Source: Pithys albifrons albifrons (Eukaryota > Chordata > Aves > Passeriformes > Thamnophilidae). From it: a DNA stretch of 64,000 nucleotides. The position numbers and the translations under genes are program-made. Numbering within the stretch: the stretch's first letter is position 1; each line of letters opens with the position of its first letter. The notes below the pieces were generated by a model. That model was not told the origin of the DNA, did not search any database, and saw only the letters and a list, made by a program, of their open reading frames with translations. This document shows, one piece after another, positions 38,001 through 53,000 of the stretch. The stretch lies in the NCBI RefSeq assembly GCF_047495875.1, contig NC_092480.1:3782001-3846000 (forward strand), given 5' to 3'.

Positions 38001-41000
38001 GCACTGCGGTAGGTCCCAGCAGCACAGAGCCTGCAGAACTTCTCCAGGGAGCCCCTCAGGCCAGGCAGGGGCAGGGCCATGGACCCTCCTTCACAGGGCA
38101 CCGGGTGGGCACTGCCCGGGGGACAGTAGTATGGAAACACACACCTGGAAGGCAAAACAGGGCAGGGAGAGGGGAGAAACTCTCAGAAAATAGTTTGATT
38201 TCTGGATTCAATGACCAGGGCAAACAAAATGAAGAATGATTCTCATCTAGTTCTACACTCATGCTAAATAGCAGAAATCATAAATGACCTTATTCAGCCT
38301 TGGCCATCACCAAACCTGTGGTTGTGTTACAAAGATTCCTTTGCTTTTGCACAGTGCACAAAGACTCTGGTTTAGGTTTGAGCCCAGGCACAATTCACAA
38401 TATTCAGAGTTTTTAGAAATGGAAATCTGGCTGCACCAACATGCCAGGTACTCACAGCTGCTCAGGGCTATTGTATGTGGAGGATCCTTCAGGACAGTGG
38501 TACCCAGCAGGACACACAGAAGGCTCACCTGTGAGTGCACCACAATATAGGCCAGCCCTGCAAGGCTTGGGACTTACTGAACCTGGGGAGGGAAATGGGG
38601 AACAGGGATATATTACGGGACATACCCAGAACAGAAGACTCAGTGCGGGGGAGACAGGGAGCAAGGAGGCTTTGGAATGTGGCCATAAATAAACACTGTG
38701 CTTTTCCTCTTGCTCACAAAAGGGCAGAGATCTGTTGGGAATCACTTTGCTATTTGGCAGGAATTGCTAACACCTCAATGCTTGGCCCTGCACAAAGATA
38801 TCTGCTCCTTTTCTACGCCCAGACCACCTTTGGCAACCTCAGCCAAACAAGAAGGGAGGGCTGAGAGTGACCATGGCAAGAATGGGACCCAAGTCACTGC
38901 TAAACGCCATGGCTGTGCCTGCTGACTGCCATCTGGGCTCAGAAACTGCTGCAAATAAAGAAAACAAAGGCCTTGTCACCTGCTGGGCATTCATAACCAG
39001 GTTTACAAGGTATCCCTTGGGTGTTGGGCAGCCCTGTCTGTGCTGGATCCGGGCAATAGTATCCAGGTGAGCAGGGATCACACTCTTCCAATGACTTTGC
39101 ACCAGGCTGGATCCTGGAAGTGCCAGCTGGACAAAGGAAAGTGTCCCCTTTGCCAGGGCACCAGTACCCAGGGGGGCATGGATAATCCTCAAAGCTGGTC
39201 AGACCTGTAAGGAAGAGAAAGGAATGAAGAAAGGGAGGCTGGGTAGCCAGGAGGAGTTTTGTAGATAATTGCAGACATGAGTGAGTATTTAATCCTAGGG
39301 AGTTTTGTAACCACCTCTGGAGCTGGGAAAGGGCTGGTTTTCCTCTGGCACTGACCTGACAAAGGGCAGTGATACCCTGGAGGGCAGGGCTGGCAGTCGG
39401 CCATGCTCCGAGCTCCTGGCTGCCCGCGGAACGTCTGGGGAGGGCATTCCCGAGGTGCCACAGGGTCACTGCCACTGCCTCCAGAGCAATAGTGTCCTGG
39501 TGGGCATGGCTGGGCCTCTGAGTCCCCTAACAAACAGAGAGCAAGGCTTCAGGGAGTCATTTTCATTGTCAGTGAAACATCTTTGTTCTGTGACCTCCTG
39601 GGTCATTCCTAAACGGCTGCACAATCCACCTCCCCCATCCAAGCCCCTCTTCTGACAGGGATATTTAGAGACTGGGTGTGATCTCAGGCTCTCCTACATT
39701 TCCAGTGTTTGCTGGAACAGATGTTATATCAACATGTTATATTAACAGTGTTAAATGCCTCTTTCCTCTGCAGACACAAGAACTCGTCACTAGTGCCAGG
39801 ACTGGTCCACAATGCCATTCCTGACCTCACATCCAGCCTCAGGGACACACACAACTCTCTTGAATAGCAACTCACATCCCTTCCTCTCAGTGTTTATCCT
39901 CAAGTTCAAACCTGCTTTGCACCAGTGGCCTGGTGGACAAGGCAGACAATCTTCTCTCCTCACAGCCCCTGGAAGATCCCTAAGAGTATTGGCAGGGCAT
40001 GGGATGGGCACCTCAGATCCCTCCAGGCAGTAGAAACCTACAGAAAGGAATGGGAAAGAGAGGAAAGTAAAACATGCAAGTCCTGCAATGGCAAAAATGA
40101 CCAAGCAAGAGTCTCCTGTTGTTGCACAATGAACATTTACACAGCTGCCAAAGCCAAACCAGAAGCTTTCAAACTCTTCTGGTGTAGCAGTTCAGCACCA
40201 TGAGTTCTGGGTGGCTTTTTTGGTCATGCACACAGATTTGTCCAAATGATGTGAAAACAGAGAAAACTAACGAGCAATGACAGCTTCAAAGAAGGCATCA
40301 TGACACATCACGCAGGACAACAGAGGTAAGTCAATATTCTGTGTTTGAAATGCTCACTAACCTGCAGGACAGAGCCCAGCACAGAGCTGGCCCCAGCGAC
40401 AGCCAGCCAGGAAGCGCCAGGATTGGGGCTGGCCCTGGGGGGCAGGCTGGGCACTCCCTGCCAGGCAGAAGTAGCCAGCGGCACACTTTCCCTGCAGCCT
40501 CCCGTGCCTGGAGCAGAGGGAACAGCAGGAGTTTAGGCACAACCTGCTGCTCCTGACTGGGAGCAGAGGCAGAGCAAGTGTTGATCTGTGAACTCTGTGA
40601 AGGTTGCAATGAAAAATAACTTCTCACACTGGTATGAGAGATAAAACAGTCCCATTTTGATACATGTAGACAATTAATTGAGCCAGACATGTCTCAGTTC
40701 AAATTCCATGAACTTGGGCAAACTGCTTTAGATGAATCTGTGGGTGATTTTCCACTGGGCTGACCTGTTTGCATTATTACTTTCATGTACTGTTTGGTTC
40801 AGATGCTTCTTTGTACCATGACAATGACATCAGACTGCTTTGAGATGCCTCCCAAAGCTCAGAGATCCAACACCTCTGTACCCAAAAGCTAAGCTTGTAT
40901 TTCTTTACTTTGAATGAGGGAGATGTAGCAGAGAAACTGGGAGGAATTTAGGAACCAAGGATGCCAAACTGCTTAGGACAAAGTGAAGAAAAGCCAGACT

Positions 41001-44000
41001 GAAATGAATCATAACCTGCAGAAGTGACCAGGTAAGCAGGGCAGACATTCCTTCTCATTCCAGAGCCCAGTCATGTTTTCAGGAGTGAAGGTGCCTTCAG
41101 GACACATGAGAGGAACTCGTGTGCCTGGAAGGGAGACCACAGAGACCATAACAACCCTCAGTACAACTGTTGTGGTCTGGCAAGGCTCTTGACCTCTATC
41201 AGGGCGTGACAAATGACGGTGAGGACACACTGACTCACTGCCACCTTATCACCTGGCCTAAGGAATTCACAGCTGACGGTTGTACCTCTCTGGGATCACA
41301 GCGAGGCACAACACCTGAACCCTTGGCATGCAGGTTCCAGCGTACCTGGGGGACAGTAAGAATGAGGTGGGCAACGCTTGGGGTCTCCTGTCACCAGCTC
41401 CTGGCAGTAGAACCCTCTCTGGCATGGGATGCAGGATGCAGAGCCCGTGGCTGGCTGGTACTCCCCGTCAGGGCATGGCGTAGGGTGGGCTGTCCCTGAC
41501 TGGCAGAAATGACCCTGCAAGGAGAGGGGGAGAGGGTTTTATGGAGATGATGCCAAACTCAGAGCCTGTGTAAAGAGTGAATGTCAGAAGCACCAAAACC
41601 TCAGGCAACACTCTGTGTGGATGTAATCAATGTTTCAATGAGGTGTGTGTGACCCTGTGGCACTGTGGGAAACTGCCCAGAGCTGAGCTCCAGGTCTTTC
41701 ACCCCCTCAGCAGTACCTTGGGGCAGAGGAACGCTGTGGGGCTGGCAGAGCTGAAGTTTGCTGGGCAGTAAAACCCCTCAGAGCAAGGTCCTGTGGGAGC
41801 ACTCAGACCAGCAGTAGCACAGAAAGACCCAGGATGGCAGGGCACACAGCTCTCTGGGGAAGCACCACCTGAGGGGAAACCAAAACTCAGGGCCAGCCAG
41901 AGGGGGAGGTGGAAGAACACCCAACACAGTCACAGCATCAGCAACACTGGCTGGAACCGGTACACATGGACACCATCAGACCTGGCTGAGGGTGCCAACA
42001 CCCTCCTGTGGCCAAGGGGCAGCTGCTCCCCATGGCTGCTCACCTGGGGGTGAGGTCACACTCACCCATGGCATCATTCAGGGTCCCAGCTGGGCAGGCA
42101 ATGGGGAGATGGGTTCCCTCTGGGCAGTAGTGTCCGGCTGGGCAGGGCCCGCTGAGTGGGAATGTGGGTGTCCCACGTGGAATGGCATCAGTGGCTCCTC
42201 CCTCACAGAAGTACCCAGCTGAGCACTGACCTGCCAGGGCAGAACAGAGAGGGTGGCAACCACCAGCAGGCAGAGGCACCTCCTCAAACCTCAGAAACAG
42301 GCAGATAACACAGAGAAGAGAAGCCAAATGCCATCCTTACCCTGTTTTATCACTGCTGATAACCTGGGCAGTTCACCTTTGGTTTGCCTTTCCTTCTTCT
42401 CATTAACCTTTGGCCTCAATCACTTCCTTTCTTTACTTGCAGACCTCACCTGGCATTTGCTTACCTTATCATTTCTCTAACTAGTTCCCTATGATTTGTT
42501 CCCTGTGGGAAGAGTTCTGCCGCTCTTCTTTCCAGGTATCCAATCTTGGCATTTTGCCCCAGTGACAACTACCCTGTGCTTAAATGGGAGGGGAAGTGTT
42601 TAGGAGGACAGAAAGAACAGCAATAAATGTGTTGAAGCAAACAAAGAGAAAGCAGAAAAAAAACTAAGGGAGAGAAGGAAAGCAATGCACTAACATGGAA
42701 ATAACATCCAAAATAAATGCTCAGGGAAAAGAATAAAAACAGAGAAAAAGAAGTGACTGATGGGCACACACACAAAGTGAATGGTGTCCTCCAATTTCCT
42801 TTACTCTCTTCACAGAGATGTTTTCTACTTCCCTGCATCCTGTGTGCTCTGGGGTGAGTTATTAACCAAACTCACCATCTGGTTCCCAGTTGGCCTCTCC
42901 CCTGCAGTACCTCCCCACTGGGCACAGCCTGCAGGCAGTGGGGGCCAGTGCCCCCTCCAGGGCATTCAGTGTCCCCTCGGGGCATGGCACGGGGGCAGCA
43001 GTTCCTCTTGGGCAGTAGTGACCTGCACATAGAGAGGGAATGAGACCCAGGAGACAGAGGTGGGAATGCTGAGCTGGCTCTAAGCAGCAGCAAACACCCT
43101 GTTCCTCGAGTGAACCCCTGTGAGGCTCAGCATGGCATCTCCTGCCACCTGCCTGCCAGGGGCTCTGCTGCCACCTGAGCCTCACCTCTGGGGCAGGTGA
43201 GGGGCTCCACAGTGGCAGCACTTCCACAGGCCATTCCAGGTGGGCAGGGCAGGCAGGCTCCTGCCCCTGGCATGGGGCTGAAGGTGCCAGGCTCACATGG
43301 CAGCTCCAGCCCGGTGCCCATGGGGCAGTAGAAGCCTCTGGGACATCTGTATCCATGAATCCCATCAGAAGGGCAGGGAGCAGAGTTTCCTTCCAAGCAG
43401 ACATACCTGGAGGGAGAGAATTCAGACCTGAAACAAGCTGCCAGCCCCACTCAGAGGCATTGAGTGGGGGAGGCACATTAAGAGACATCCCTTGAAAATG
43501 CAGTTTGTTTCAGTTTTGCTGAAAACTTCCCCCCACATCTGTAATTTGGTGCCCAACTGAAAATCCTCCTAAAGGGCTTTTTTTCACTAAGCTGCCTAGA
43601 AAGTGTTCTCACTCTGGAAGGAAAAGCCTTTGAAAACTAAAGTATTTTTACTTCAAAACACAGGGCCCAAGTGTTCAGTTCCTGCTGCCTTTGCTGAGCC
43701 TGTTTTTATCCCAAGTCTTCTTGCAGGCCTCTGCTTTGATGCCATCAGTCACTCTTCCCTTCACCACTTCCCTCCCACACCCTCACTTCGAGTAAAGAAA
43801 AGGAAAAATTACAAAATTACAAAAAGAAAAATTTTTACATTGTAAAAATTACAATGATTCCAAGAGCTGAGCAACAAGGAAATGAGAGCTGTGATCCCAT
43901 GTAGGATCCAAACCACGTAATTTCTGAAGAAGAAACAATTCCAGGACCTTAAGGCAAAAGGAACAGCATTGAATGAAAGCCCAGCAAAGCTGCTTTTCTT

Positions 44001-47000
44001 TGCCTGGAAGAAACACTTTTTCAGACTGAAGAGCAGGTTATAAGGAGTGATGGATGTTTCATGGCAGAGGTGTTGAAAAGCAACCTGGGCACAGCACAAA
44101 GTGCAGCCTGCTGGGGACAAGGACTTCAGATTTTGAAAGTCAAGGGTCATTTATAATCATGTAATATTCATTACCATCCAGCTGAGAAACCTTAATCATT
44201 ACTGTTACAGCCAGGCTGTAACATCTTTCTAGGGCTACAGGAATTTTGGGGAACATTTAAAATGTGGCAAATCTCTCTTCTTCTCAAGAAGTCTGGTTTG
44301 GTGGCTAATTATTTTTAGCCCTTCCAAATGCAGCTCTCACTCATATTCTGAGCTTAGCTTTGACTTCTGCATAAATTTCATTGTGATTTTCTCTGCTAGA
44401 TTCCAGAGTCAGCTGCTACCAGAAATCTTTCCCCAGGAAATCTTCTTACACTACACTGAAAACACTTGTCAAAGTCTCTTTCACAGATAAAATAAATGCT
44501 GTAACCTCTTGCTATGAGAAATTGCTCCTGAGATGGACAGATATTGCTCAGGGCACTTTCCTTGCAAGGCTGGAAATGGTACCTTGTCCCTGCTTCTTGC
44601 ACCACCTTGTGGAAGAAAAGAACTCAGAAGGGAAAAAAAAGGTTAAATTCTCAGCAAGTGTGAATGAGAGGATAAATAAGGGATTTGCAATAGTAATTTA
44701 TTTGTAATACTAATATTTGTAATACTATTTTTTTCACTGAAAACGGTGAAAAAACATGTATAAGCCTGGGATGGAAAGACAGGCAAAGTGAGGGCAAAGA
44801 AATGGCTCTGAAACATCTGCTAAGCTCACCAAGGAGATGCTCCACCCCAACCAAAGGGCTAAGAACCAGGCCAGGATCTGTTGGTTTGGATGTCCCTCAG
44901 CTGTAACCCCAGCCATGCTTTGGCACTAACAAGTGGCACCCACCCTGGGTCACACAGCGAGGTCTGGGCCAGCTCAGACAGCCCTGGCACACTGCAATAG
45001 TGCCCAGCTGGGCAGGGCTGGCACTGCTCCTCTGCCTCCAGGCCCACTGAGGGGGAGAAGGATCCAGGAGGACACGGCACAGGATACTCTGTGCCCCTGG
45101 GGCAGAAATGTCCCACGGGACAGATGTCATTGCCAGGCAAAGCAAGGCTGGAGGATTCCACCTGTATCAGAGGAACACAGAGAAAAATTGTTTTGAAAGG
45201 TGATTTAACACAAAGTACACAGAGGCAGCTCTGGAAAGGGCACACAGGAGCTGAGTCTACAAGTTTGCTGCCACTGAAACTAAAAACACACCATAAAAAG
45301 GGCCTTGGTTGCTGAGGTGTGGTTATCCCCTCCCTGATGCCAACTTTTAGAGGAGACATTAGACCACACAGTCCAGAGAAATGTACAGAAACAGAGCTCT
45401 GGCCAGAATTTCTCAGTTGGCACCAACATATTCCAGCTGCCAGCAAGAGCAGCACGTCACTGCAGCTGAGGAGCAAGCAAGGGCAGAGCCAAAGGCATGA
45501 GCAGCCCCATGCAGAGCAGTAATGCTTGGAAAATACGACAGCAGAAGCCACCACAGTGTGACAGCCCAGTCCTTGTGCCCAGGTCACTGGGTTTGCTGTG
45601 CCTGGCACTCACTCTGTGTTTGAAGGGGGCTGGGCTGATGGCTCCCTTGGCACAGTGATAACCTGAATGGCAAAATCCAGATGGCTGGGACAGACCTGGT
45701 GCTGAGCAATACATGCCTGAAATGAGCACAGAACAGTCTCAATGTGAGGAGCTGCACAGAACATCCTAACTTGGAAGGAGGACTCCTATTTTCCTCACTC
45801 TTCCCAGGTACATGCCCTGGGTTTCCTGTGCCAGTCCCTACTCACCTGCTGGGCAGGGCTCACAGTCAGACTCACGAGTGGCACCAGTCCTGGGGCCAAA
45901 GGTGCCCTTTGGACAGGGATGCTCTGTGCTGAAGTTGGTCCCTGGCAGACAGAAGTACCCAGCAGGGCACAGCTCAGGAGTGTGTGCTCCAGGACCTGGG
46001 GTACAAAGCACAGCACCTTGCTCAGAGATATGATGAGTGGTGACAACATCAGCCTTCCTCCCATTTGAGTTCAGCCACACACAGGCTACAGGAAAAGCAG
46101 ATCCCATGGGGCAGGAGAAGCCTCATGGAGAGTGATGGGGAACAGGAGCAACTGAAGTGTGGCAGGTGAGCAGCAGCAGAATATGGTCCTTCCAAAGGGG
46201 TTTTGCTCAGATCACACACAGTGCAAAGCCTTATCTCCTGGAATCCTTATCTTCTTCATCATATACCTCTAAGACCCATCAGAAAGTACCAACTCTGTGA
46301 AGTTCAGCCTCAGACAAAGCACATCTTAGTGCACAGGTAAGTCAGTTCTAAATTAAACCCCTGGGGAAAATTGGGGTTTCCAATTAAAATGCTCAGCTGG
46401 GATTCTGAGGGTCTCACTTGTGGTTCCAGCTCTGTTGAAACTCGTGTTATCTCAGTCAAATAAATTCTTCCCTGTTGTTTCAGTTCCTCACCCCAGGAAG
46501 GAAAAGCCTCTTTGTCTCATGGAAGGTGATGGGTGAATTTGTTACTATTTGTCACTATTTGTGACCACAAATATTTCAGCGTTGGGGAGAGCAAATCAAC
46601 ACCTTGTGGAGGCAGATGGTGAGAACCTTTGAGGAGCAGCAGCTGTGTCAGGGCACAGACTGGCTGCTGGCCAGGCCAAGAGCTGCCTGCCAGGAGGGTT
46701 TGTTTCCCTGAGAGGCCAAAGACATGTAAGACATGGAGATGAAGTGGCTGAGCCAAGGAATAAAGGAGGTGTAAGAGCAAACAAGAAGTGTTGTGGGTGA
46801 CCTGAGGCTGCTGCTGAGAACCCAACAGTTTGGGAAGACAAATTATTTGGAGTGTTTATGCTCAGTGTACATCACTAACCAAAGATGATGTGTGGCATTG
46901 AGTGTTTTCTTCCTCTGTTTGTAAGAACTAAAGCTGTGGTGGGTGCCTGAGTGTGATCCCCCAAAACCCCAGAGGGCCTCACCACTGCAGGAGTGCCCAG

Positions 47001-50000
47001 CTGGGCAGAGCTGGCAGGCTGTTGATTGCCATTTCCCACTGACAGAGTTGAAGCTTCCAGGGCTGCATGGGATTGGGAATTCAGAGCCTTCAGGGCAGTA
47101 GAAGCCAGGGGGGCAGTGCCTGTGGTCTGGCTCAGTTGATCCAAGGTCACAGAAATACCCAGCGTAACATGTTCCTGCAAGGAAGAAAAGCTTCAGTGTT
47201 AGGTTTAAAATCAAGAAAAAAAGCCAATTGGAAGTCAAAAATTATGTTTTTTTTTTTTTTTACGTATTCAGTTTTTGTTTTATTTTTAATATCATATAAT
47301 AATTAATATAAAACAATAAAATTATGTTAATGTAATAATTATAATTTATGCAATACACACCAGAAACTGCAGCCAGGCCTTCTCCTTGGCAGAATCTCCC
47401 TGCAGGGCAGGGCAGGCAGGAATTACGGAAAACCATCCCAGACTGAGGCAGAACTGTGCCAGCAGGACAGGGCTGTGCTTTGCTGCTGCCTGGTGGGCAG
47501 TAATGGCCTGCTGGGCACAGGCTGCCCGTCCCATCCCTCCCAGGGGTGGGCACACGTGCCTTGGAAGTGCAGTAATAGCCGGGGAAACACGGCCCACTCG
47601 GGGCTGAGAGTCCTGCAGAGAGGGAGCATTGGGTCCGATCAGCCAAGAAATCACAGCCCCTGCACCAACCAAACCATCCAAGCCTTGTCCCCACAATGCT
47701 CTCAGAGCCTGCTGGCCTGGCAATAGCTCTGGGACCTAAAAGCTCTATCTATATTCCCAATATTTACTCACACAACTGATAACCAGAGAGCTGAAAGCCC
47801 AAACAGCTTCCCAGATCACCCTCATGGAAGGGGCTGATCCTTACAGATCTTTCCACCGAGAGACAGCCAAACCCAAATGAGTCCTAGAACCCAAGCTGCT
47901 TGACTTTAGTTTCATAATTTTTGCTGGTACAAAACCATCTTAATCTACCTTTAATTTAACTTACAAAAGATACTTCGCAAAATTATTTTAAATTATTGCA
48001 AAGGATCTCTCCTCCAGGAATCCCAGAGATAACAACAAAGGGTACTTAAAACTTAAAACATGAACTTCACAGAACATTTCCTCACTGGTGGAATTTTTTG
48101 ACTCTCCTGGATAGAAACCAGCCCAGGACTGTGTTTAAGCCACATGTGATTCCCACCTGCACTGGCACAGAATGTGCCTCCAGGACAGGGCTTGCAGTCC
48201 CTGGGGTTTCCCAGGCCAGTCTGGTTGCTGTAGGTGCCCTCTGGACACGGGTACTGGTTGGCAGCCTTTGTTCCTGGCAGGCAGTAATATCCTGCTGGAC
48301 ATTCCTTTGGTTTGGCCACACCATGTGAGACGTTCCCTTGGAGATCCCCTGAGTGGTCCTTTAGGGCACAGAACCTGCCAAAACCCCCCAAGTGTTGCCT
48401 CAGCCCATGTTTTCCCTCTGTCCTGCACAACAGTGACAGTCTAAGACACACAGTGAGAGCAAATTACTTGGAAGGAAACAAATGGAAAACTGAGGTGCAA
48501 ACTATCAGGAGCATCCTCTCCATCCCAACAGACAGACCTGCTAGGATGGATTACTGTGATACATGAATTGTGGTATAGAAAATGACACACTAGAGGGAAA
48601 AAGAAACAAGAAAACCAGTCTTGTATATCAAAGTGTGTATCTTGTGTATCAAACCCAGAGCAGCCTAAGGGAGAGGGAAATACACATATTAATTCCCAAG
48701 AAAGCATCAAGAGAAAGGAGCAAGTCCCTGTCACTCACATTCCTGCTGGGCATGTTTCACACTGGGTTTTACCAGCCTGGTCCTGGTATTCCCCTGGGGG
48801 ACAGGGTATGGGCTCTGGGCTGCCAGTGGGGCAATAGTGGCCCACAGGACACAAATTATCTAGAAGGAAAAAAAGAAATGCACTTCTACACCACTGCTGT
48901 GGGTATCCCTGAACAGCTGCACGGAGAAAGCAGCACCACTAACCAAGAACTGAAAGATTTAATAAGATAAAATCTTTCTAAATAACAACCTCCCCCCAGT
49001 TTTATTTAAAGCATTAAACACAGATGTGAGCAGTGAAGGTCCAGGCACTGCACCCTGAAGCCCACAGAGCACTGGACTAGGCTGATGTGCTGCCCTGAAC
49101 AGCTTCCAGAGAGCTGAAGGGGCTGCAGCTTGTCTGCACTGGCAAATGAGCCACTGAATTCCATATCTAATACACCAGGATTTGAGCTACACTTCCCTCT
49201 CCATCACCCTTCTAACAGGGAGAATGGACAATCCCACATAACCCCTCTCACTAGTTCTAGCAAAGGTGAAAATACCACAAGGATAAACTCCTTTTGGGAT
49301 ATTTTTCAACTTGTTTTTTTGCCTTGGTAAGATCCCCTCTTTCTTCTGATATATTTACCCACTACTTCAATCTCTGTTACCTGGAATAATTTTTGGAAAG
49401 CATTTTTTATTCTAAACCTAACTTGAAACTGTGAGTAAGGTCAGATTTTAAGATCTTGCCACTGCAACTCCTGCAGGTAAAGAATGACCCCAAAGAATTC
49501 CTACCTGGATGCTGCTCTGACACTGAGCCTGCTGGGCAAAACCATCCTTCCTTGCACAAGCCTTCTGGGGAGCTCAGGCCATGCTGGGAACAGAACCAGC
49601 CTGGCAAGCAGGGCTGGCAATCCTGGGCTGACTGGGCACCATGGTGAGGCAGGAGGGAGCCTGCAAATGAAACCCCACCAAAATCACACTGTCACATCAT
49701 CCCAGACTCTGCTGGAAGGGGTGGTGGAGAGAAGCACCAGCTGCTCACACAGGTCTGACTACAATAGTCCCAGCTACAATAGTCCCAGCTGCAAAAGGAT
49801 GTTGGATAGGAAGGAATTCTGAGAGAATACAGCCCCAGCATTCCCTTAGATGACAGATTCCTTCAGGAGAGGTCTGGGAGAGCTTGGTCCTGATGGCTGA
49901 CTGGGGTCAATTCTACAATTCTGATTTATTTCTGGTCTGGACTGAGCAGTGCAATCACTTGCTTAATGCAACGATAGATTTAATCCAGGGAACAACCAAC

Positions 50001-53000
50001 CATTCCACGGTCTCTCATTCAACTTAACCCTTTGTCTCTTTAATGGTGATGACAAAGGACAGCTGTCCCTGTGCTGGGGGGGCTGCAGAGGCCCTTACAT
50101 GTGTTGGGCTGTGTGACCTTCAGGAGGGCTCAGCCAAGAGCTCCCCTCCCCACAGCAGCACGTGGGCTCCAGGGGCAGTTCTGCAGCTCCTGTCAATGCA
50201 GATTTAGGGCTGATGTTCCAATACAACAGCACTGCATTAGAGGCTGTTTTCATGCTGATAACAGCTGTCCCTTGGGGCACACAGGCAAGATCCAGCACAA
50301 TGTGACAAGGGGCTGCAGAGCAGTGGAACAGGCTCAGACAGGCTCAGCAGCTCCCTGGGCACTGGGAGGAGAAATGACAGCATGGAGCAGCTGCCTCCAA
50401 ACCTACCTGGGGGACATGGAGAGGGAGAAGAACTCCCTGTAGGACAAAAGTGGCCTCGAGGACAGATGTTCCCCACTGCTCCATCCCTGGGGTTTGGGAC
50501 TGGGGAGCCCCCTGTGCAGTAAAATCCTGCCTGACAGGGACCTGATGGAGCTGCCAGCTCTGAGGTGGCACAGAACCAACCTGGAGCAGGAGACAGAACC
50601 AAGATCAGCATTTCAGAGACACCAGAACCAGCCACAGCATGACTGGGATTGCCCATGGACCTTGGCAAAAGGGGAGAGAACACATAGATACAAAAACTCC
50701 ACCACAACAAACTTGTATAGGAAAAAAGACTCTGCTCCTTACCTGGAGGGCAGGGAAGAGGAAGAAATGACCCAGCAGGACAAAAGGTTCCAGCTTGACA
50801 CAACCCAACAGATCCAGGGGTTGCCATACCTGTTAATGGAAAAGAGGCAAAACATAAGAATTGCAAACACTCTTATTGAGAACACTTGGGAAGAACAGAA
50901 CTAGAGCACTAAACTAAATAAAAAGGCAGAGAAAGCCATCCTGAACCTGATGAGGTCCTTTGGGTGACTCTAATATCCTCCTCAAAACCAGCCATCATCA
51001 CACTTCATTATTCCTTCTCATACCAGAGTAATTCCCAGGAAACACTGATTTGCTTGATGTGGATCCAGGTGGACAAAACCACCCAGGCATGCACAGTCCA
51101 TCTGGTCTTGCCAGGCCTGGCTTGGAACAGACCCTTCCAGGGGGGCACAGCTGGCACTTGGAAGCATCCCAGAGATTTAAAGCTTCGCTGTAGGTTCCAG
51201 GGGGACAAGGATATTGTGCGGCAAATCCTGTATTCCTGGGACAGTAATAACCTGGGAAAGAAAAGATGGTTTCATAACAGTTAACACATGCTGGTAACGG
51301 CCTAGGGAGAATTCCAAGCCTGCACACACGGAATTCCTTCCATCCCTTTCTGGGAAGGACTGATCCCAAGGCTCCATCATGGGTCTGCCCTGCAGTTTAT
51401 CACTGTGTGACAGAATCATCACATTGGCTGCATCGAATGGAGCTGCTCAGGGCTGAGCTTGAGCAGGATGACATTGAGGAGGTGCAGCCAGACCCACCTG
51501 CAGGGCAGTCTGTGTAGTTTGCAGAAGCAGAAGTGCAGTAAAAGCCTTCAGGGCACTGCAGACACTGTGCCATCCTCCAGGATGGGCTGTAAGTCCCTGC
51601 AGGGCAGGGCTGGGCTGTGCTGCTCCCCATCACACAGTAGTGGCCAGGTGGACATGGACCTCCACTGACTGTTGTCTTTGAAGAGAAACACCAGAGTTAC
51701 AGCCTGCAAACTCAGGGGCTGCCCCTGCAAAGAGGTCTCCCTCACATTCTAACGGTGAAGAGAATGAGAGCATAAAATGCTGTGCTCACCCCACAGTCTC
51801 TGAGGCTGCACGAACAAATTGTCCAAAATAAAGGATCAGAATTCTGCCCAGAACAAATCTCCCTGGGCTGTGGCACAAAGCCAGGGGTTTGTTGAGTTCT
51901 CATCTTTACAAATTGTGCCTGCGTTTTGCCTCAGAGGAAGGCTGACAGAATCAGCACTCCAATCAAGCTCAGGCACTCCCAACCTCTGTAATTTCAATCT
52001 GATTTGGCATTCCACTCTGCTTTGCACCATCAACATGCAAAGGTAGAACTACTTTTTACCCAGCTTTTAGATGTAAAGCTCAAAGAAGGCCAAGTGGGTT
52101 TTGTCATCTCTGGCCCCTTTCACTATCAATAAATCAGATAGACCTGATAAGATAATGCAGTAAAAGACAGTTTAATCCAGACCCAACAGAACTAAGGTGA
52201 CTTTATGGTCTTCAGTTCCCCAGAGCCGATATTTTACACTATTTGTATCACAAACACAGCTTACCCTGGGAGGTTTAGGAGAAATGGTTCCTCCACTGCA
52301 ATAAAATCCAGCCTCACATAATCCAGTTGGAGAGACAAGTCCAGTTCCATCACAGAAATATCCTGAAATTAAGAACGACCACAAAAAGACCATAATGATA
52401 TTGATGATCCTTGTGGATCCCTTCCAACTCAAAATATTCTGTGATTCTGTGCTACTGGCCACACAAGACAGACAACAGCAAGTATGTAATGAAGAAATAT
52501 TCACTGGAGCATCATTTTTGATGCCACTCACATCTTTCCCTGGGAACAGCTGCAGGTGCAGAGCTTCCCTTTCTGAACAAGCAGCACTTGTGTCATCTCT
52601 GAGGGTGAAAGAATCTAGAGAAAGGCTGGAAAGGGAAGCTCTCAGCTTGCACTTCACTGTGAGTGTCCTCTTCTGTGGCAAAGTGGCAGATTTACCCTCT
52701 CTGTGCTCCACCAACACCCTTTTCCGAGAAAGCAGCTGTTCAGGAGTGCCTGCTGTGGAATCACAGCCCTAGAAATGGCTCCAACCTCATCGACCCTTCC
52801 TTCCAGTGTTGTACCTGCATCACACAGCAGACAGTCCTCGATCCCAGTGTTCCCAGTGGAGCTGCTGTAGGAACCAGGAGGACATGGCTGTGGGAAGGCA
52901 GAGCCCAGAGGACAATAAGCTCCCTTGGGGCACGTGTTCCCCTGAAGACCATCTGTAGGTGTGGGACTGGAGGCGCCCCCAGTGCAGTAGAATCCAGCCA

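Noticed and set aside
42569..42838. Open frame on - with a hydrophobic stretch (possible second membrane protein)
   Set aside because: Encoded by simple pyrimidine-rich intron sequence between two confirmed exons; no start context or homology.
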